Source: Bacteroidota bacterium
GTDB lineage: Bacteria; Bacteroidota; Bacteroidia; Bacteroidales; Bacteroidaceae
NCBI GenBank assembly: GCA_023458215.1
Contig: JAEXAJ010000169.1
Location: 1-15,354 of the forward strand
Reading direction: 5' to 3'
DNA: 15,354 bases
A model generated the notes under the pieces. The model saw only the letters and a program-made list of their open reading frames with translations. It was not told the DNA's origin and ran no database searches. A program made the translations under genes and the position numbers. Of this stretch, positions 12,902 through 15,354 are shown in pieces. Position 1 is the first letter of the stretch. Each line of letters begins with the position of its first letter.

Positions 12902-15331
12902 TTAAACGTTTGCGATACTCATGATATTGGCAAAGACACCTGCTGCCGTAACGCCGGCACCGGCTCCATAACCTTGTATCATCATCGGATATTCTTTATA
13001 ACGTTCGGTAGTCAGCAAGATAATGTTGTTGCTGCCTTCCAGTCCGTAGAACGGATGGTTGGCACCTACTTCCTGCAAGCCAACGGATGCTTTACCATTT
13101 TCCAGTTTGGCAACGAAACGCCAATGCTTGTTCTCAGCTTCCAATACCTTGCGGCGAGCTTCGAAATCGGCATCGAGGCTGGGTACTTTCTTCCAAAAGT
13201 CTTCCAAAGAGCCTTCAAAGAAATCATCGGGTACAAAGAGATTCTTTTCCACATCGCTCTGTTCCAAACGATAACCGGCTTCACGCGCCAGGATCACCAA
13301 TTTGCGGATTACGTCCTTACCACTAAGGTCGATACGCGGATCGGGTTCGGAATAACGTTCTTCCTGTGCCATCTTGATAGTCTTGCTGAAAGGAATATCC
13401 GCACTGATCTTGTTGAAAATATAATTCAGTGTACCGCTCAACACAGCTTCAATCTTCAAAATCTTGTCACCGCTATGGATAAGGTCATTGATAGTATTGA
13501 TAATAGGAAGACCTGCACCTACATTGGTTTCAAACAGATATTTCACACCACGCTGGCGGGCAATCTGTTTCAGTTCGCGATAATTATCGTATTCCGAAGA
13601 AGCGGCAATCTTGTTGGCAGCTACTACCGATATGTTGTGTTGCAGCAAATCTTTGTAAAGTGAGGCTACACCTGCACTTGCCGTACAGTCGACAAACACA
13701 GAATTAAAGATATTCATACCAATAATTTCGTCACGCAAGGTTTCGAGCGTACTCGGTTTACCATGCTCCTTCAATTCTTGTTGATAATTGGTAAGATCGA
13801 AACCCGAACGGCTGAACATAGCACGATCTGCATCGGCAATCCCCACGATATGAAGCTTCAATCCGTTCTCCAACATCAGTTTCTGCTGCTGGCTACGGAT
13901 CTGCTCTACCAAGCTACCGCCTACCGTACCGATACCGCAGATAAACAAGTTCAGCACCTGATATTCGGACAGGAAGAATGAGTCGTGAATTACGTTCAAT
14001 GATTTACGCAAAGACTTGGAATCTACGACAAAAGATATATTCGTTTCCGATGCACCTTGCGCACAAGCTATCACGTTGATACCGTTACGTCCTAACGTAC
14101 CGAACAGTTTTCCGGCAATACCCGGCGTATGTTTCATATTCTCGCCTACGATAGCCACCGTAGCCAGGTTTTTCTCTGCCTGAATAGGTGAAATCTCACC
14201 CATCTCGATTTCTTTGGCGAACTCTTCATTCAACACCTCACATGCCAAATCAGCATCAGCATTACGAACACCGATAGAGGTCGAATTCTCCGAAGAGGCC
14301 TGTGATACAAGGAACACACTAATACCATTCTTCGCCAATGCCTTGAAGATACGGTAGTTCACACCGATTACGCCCACCATACCAAGACCTTGCACGGTAA
14401 TCAAACTGGTGTCATTAATCGAAGAGATACCCTTAATCGCCTTGCTCTTTCCGTTGGAATCAAGCTTGATAATGGTTCCTTCACCTTCGGGATTGAACGT
14501 ATTCTTTATTAATATAGGTATATTCTTGTGACAAACCGGATAAATTGTCGGCGGGTAAACCACTTTGGCACCAAAATTACAAAGTTCGGTAGCCTCTACA
14601 TAACTCAATTCACTGATAGTATAGGCAGTAGTTATCACACGAGGATCGGCAGTCATAAAGCCATCCACATCCGTCCAAATTTCCAAAGTATCAGCATCAA
14701 GAGCAGCCGCAATAATGGCAGCCGTATAATCAGAACCTCCACGTCCCAGATTGGTTACATCACCGGATACTTTATCAGTAGAGATAAATCCCGGCACCAA
14801 CGAACGTTTGGGCAAGTTTTGAAAGGTCTCACGAATCAAACTGTTCGTCAATTCGGTATCTATCACATGTTTGGAGTGTTTCTTCTCCGTCTTGATAAAC
14901 TTGCGTGAATCGAACCATTCCGCTCCCGTCAGCTCTGCGGCTATAATGGAGGAAAGACGTTCACCATAACTTACAATCGTATCGGATGTTTTCGGTGAAA
15001 GGTCCTTAATCAGATAAATACCTTGAAAAATATCTTTCAGTTCATTGAGCAACTCACCTACCTGACGCTGTAACGCTACTTGCGCTTCGCCTGCCGGAAT
15101 CACTTCCTTAATCATTTCTACATGTCGGTAAACAATCTCGCGGAATTCGTTTTCGTAAGAAGCATCTCCGGCAGCCGCCATCTTGGAGGTGTTTATCAAT
15201 TTATCCGTGATGCCACCCAATGTGGATACTACCACAATCACCGGTTCGTTTACTGCTTCTACAATTCTCTTGACGCTCAAAATACTGCTGGCGGAACCTA
15301 CGGACGATCCGCCGAATTTTAATACTTTCAT
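12902..15331 (-). CDS. thrA: Bifunctional aspartokinase / homoserine dehydrogenase
   Basis: 809 residues, near E. coli ThrA (820). It catalyses the first (aspartate to aspartyl phosphate) and third (semialdehyde to homoserine) steps of the threonine pathway. The aspartokinase domain (1-~290) shows KFGGSSVGS (5-13), TSDTIVSYGERLSS (115-128) and GRGGSD (196-201). Two ACT-like regulatory segments follow at ~310-370 (VQGLGMVGVIG) and ~391-450 (VAIVGENMKHTPGIAGKLF), the usual site of threonine feedback. The dehydrogenase starts with the NAD(P)-binding GIGTVGG (466-472) and contains ANKIAAS, the segment ETNVGAGLPIINT, and EPDPRIDLSGKDVIRKL. It is the first gene of the operon; the next starts only 3 bp after its stop, implying translational coupling. 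The 23 bases upstream in the window show no clear promoter, so any threonine attenuator would be beyond the edge. Confidence 0.98.
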   Translation of the reverse strand: MKVLKFGGSSVGSASSILSVKRIVEAVNEPVIVVVSTLGGITDKLINTSKMAAAGDASYENEFREIVYRHVEMIKEVIPAGEAQVALQRQVGELLNELKDIFQGIYLIKDLSPKTSDTIVSYGERLSSIIAAELTGAEWFDSRKFIKTEKKHSKHVIDTELTNSLIRETFQNLPKRSLVPGFISTDKVSGDVTNLGRGGSDYTAAIIAAALDADTLEIWTDVDGFMTADPRVITTAYTISELSYVEATELCNFGAKVVYPPTIYPVCHKNIPILIKNTFNPEGEGTIIKLDSNGKSKAIKGISSINDTSLITVQGLGMVGVIGVNYRIFKALAKNGISVFLVSQASSENSTSIGVRNADADLACEVLNEEFAKEIEMGEISPIQAEKNLATVAIVGENMKHTPGIAGKLFGTLGRNGINVIACAQGASETNISFVVDSKSLRKSLNVIHDSFFLSEYQVLNLFICGIGTVGGSLVEQIRSQQQKLMLENGLKLHIVGIADADRAMFSRSGFDLTNYQQELKEHGKPSTLETLRDEIIGMNIFNSVFVDCTASAGVASLYKDLLQHNISVVAANKIAASSEYDNYRELKQIARQRGVKYLFETNVGAGLPIINTINDLIHSGDKILKIEAVLSGTLNYIFNKISADIPFSKTIKMAQEERYSEPDPRIDLSGKDVIRKLVILAREAGYRLEQSDVEKNLFVPDDFFEGSLEDFWKKVPSLDADFEARRKVLEAENKHWRFVAKLENGKASVGLQEVGANHPFYGLEGSNNIILLTTERYKEYPMMIQGYGAGAGVTAAGVFANIMSIANV

Positions 15332-15354
15332 TTCTCTTTATATTATTGAGATGG

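Noticed and set aside
11651..13663. Plus-strand open frames of 212 and 257 codons opposite the apgM-like gene and thrA
   Set aside because: Antisense by-products of two conserved genes; the products match no family and lack ribosome-binding sites.

Overview
The window looks like chromosome from a Bacteroides-type gut bacterium. Three things point there: a TonB-dependent receptor paired with a PnuC-type vitamin transporter, a membrane-anchored beta-propeller regulator, and several matches to the Bacteroides -7 promoter element (TAnnTTTG). The order thrA / apgM-like gene / thrC, and TonB receptor / pnuT / thiamine pyrophosphokinase, agrees with what I recall of B. thetaiotaomicron and its relatives. 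No phage, insertion sequence, tRNA, rRNA or CRISPR was seen.

Layout. (1) 1-3508, plus strand: a thiamine-salvage operon. It holds the 3' part of a TonB-dependent receptor, a PnuC-family transporter (PnuT) and thiamine pyrophosphokinase, so outer-membrane uptake, inner-membrane uptake and trapping by pyrophosphorylation lie in a row. (2) 3589-4497, minus: a convergent ten-helix EamA/DMT exporter, separated from the thiamine operon by a perfect 31-bp inverted repeat that begins on both stop codons. (3) 4565-5028, plus: a small toxin-antitoxin-like pair (unclassified 55-residue protein plus RelE/ParE-like toxin) with strong Shine-Dalgarno sequences, possibly followed by a 35-codon ORF. (4) 5029-5603: no firm gene, but an exact 22-bp-period repeat array, a long near-perfect inverted repeat, a minus-facing terminator and candidate divergent promoters. 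(5) 5604-10187, plus: a probable phosphate-scavenging module. It consists of a one-component trans-membrane regulator, a class A nonspecific acid phosphatase (PhoN type) and a phosphate-selective-porin-like outer-membrane protein. (6) 15331-10256, minus: the threonine operon thrA - apgM-like - thrC, where the apgM-family gene sits where a homoserine kinase is needed.

How it fits together. The receptor, transporter and kinase capture thiamine. The phosphatase would release phosphate from organic esters in the periplasm and the porin would let phosphate or substrates across the outer membrane, with the regulator just upstream as the likely controller. The threonine operon runs from aspartate phosphorylation to threonine, with the kinase step supplied by the non-canonical middle gene.

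The least ordinary parts are the noncoding junctions. Four intergenic sites carry short words repeated in tandem, three of them followed by an inverted copy, each site with its own word. The 5127-5360 array and the possible small minus-strand RNA beside it are the best candidates for something undescribed.
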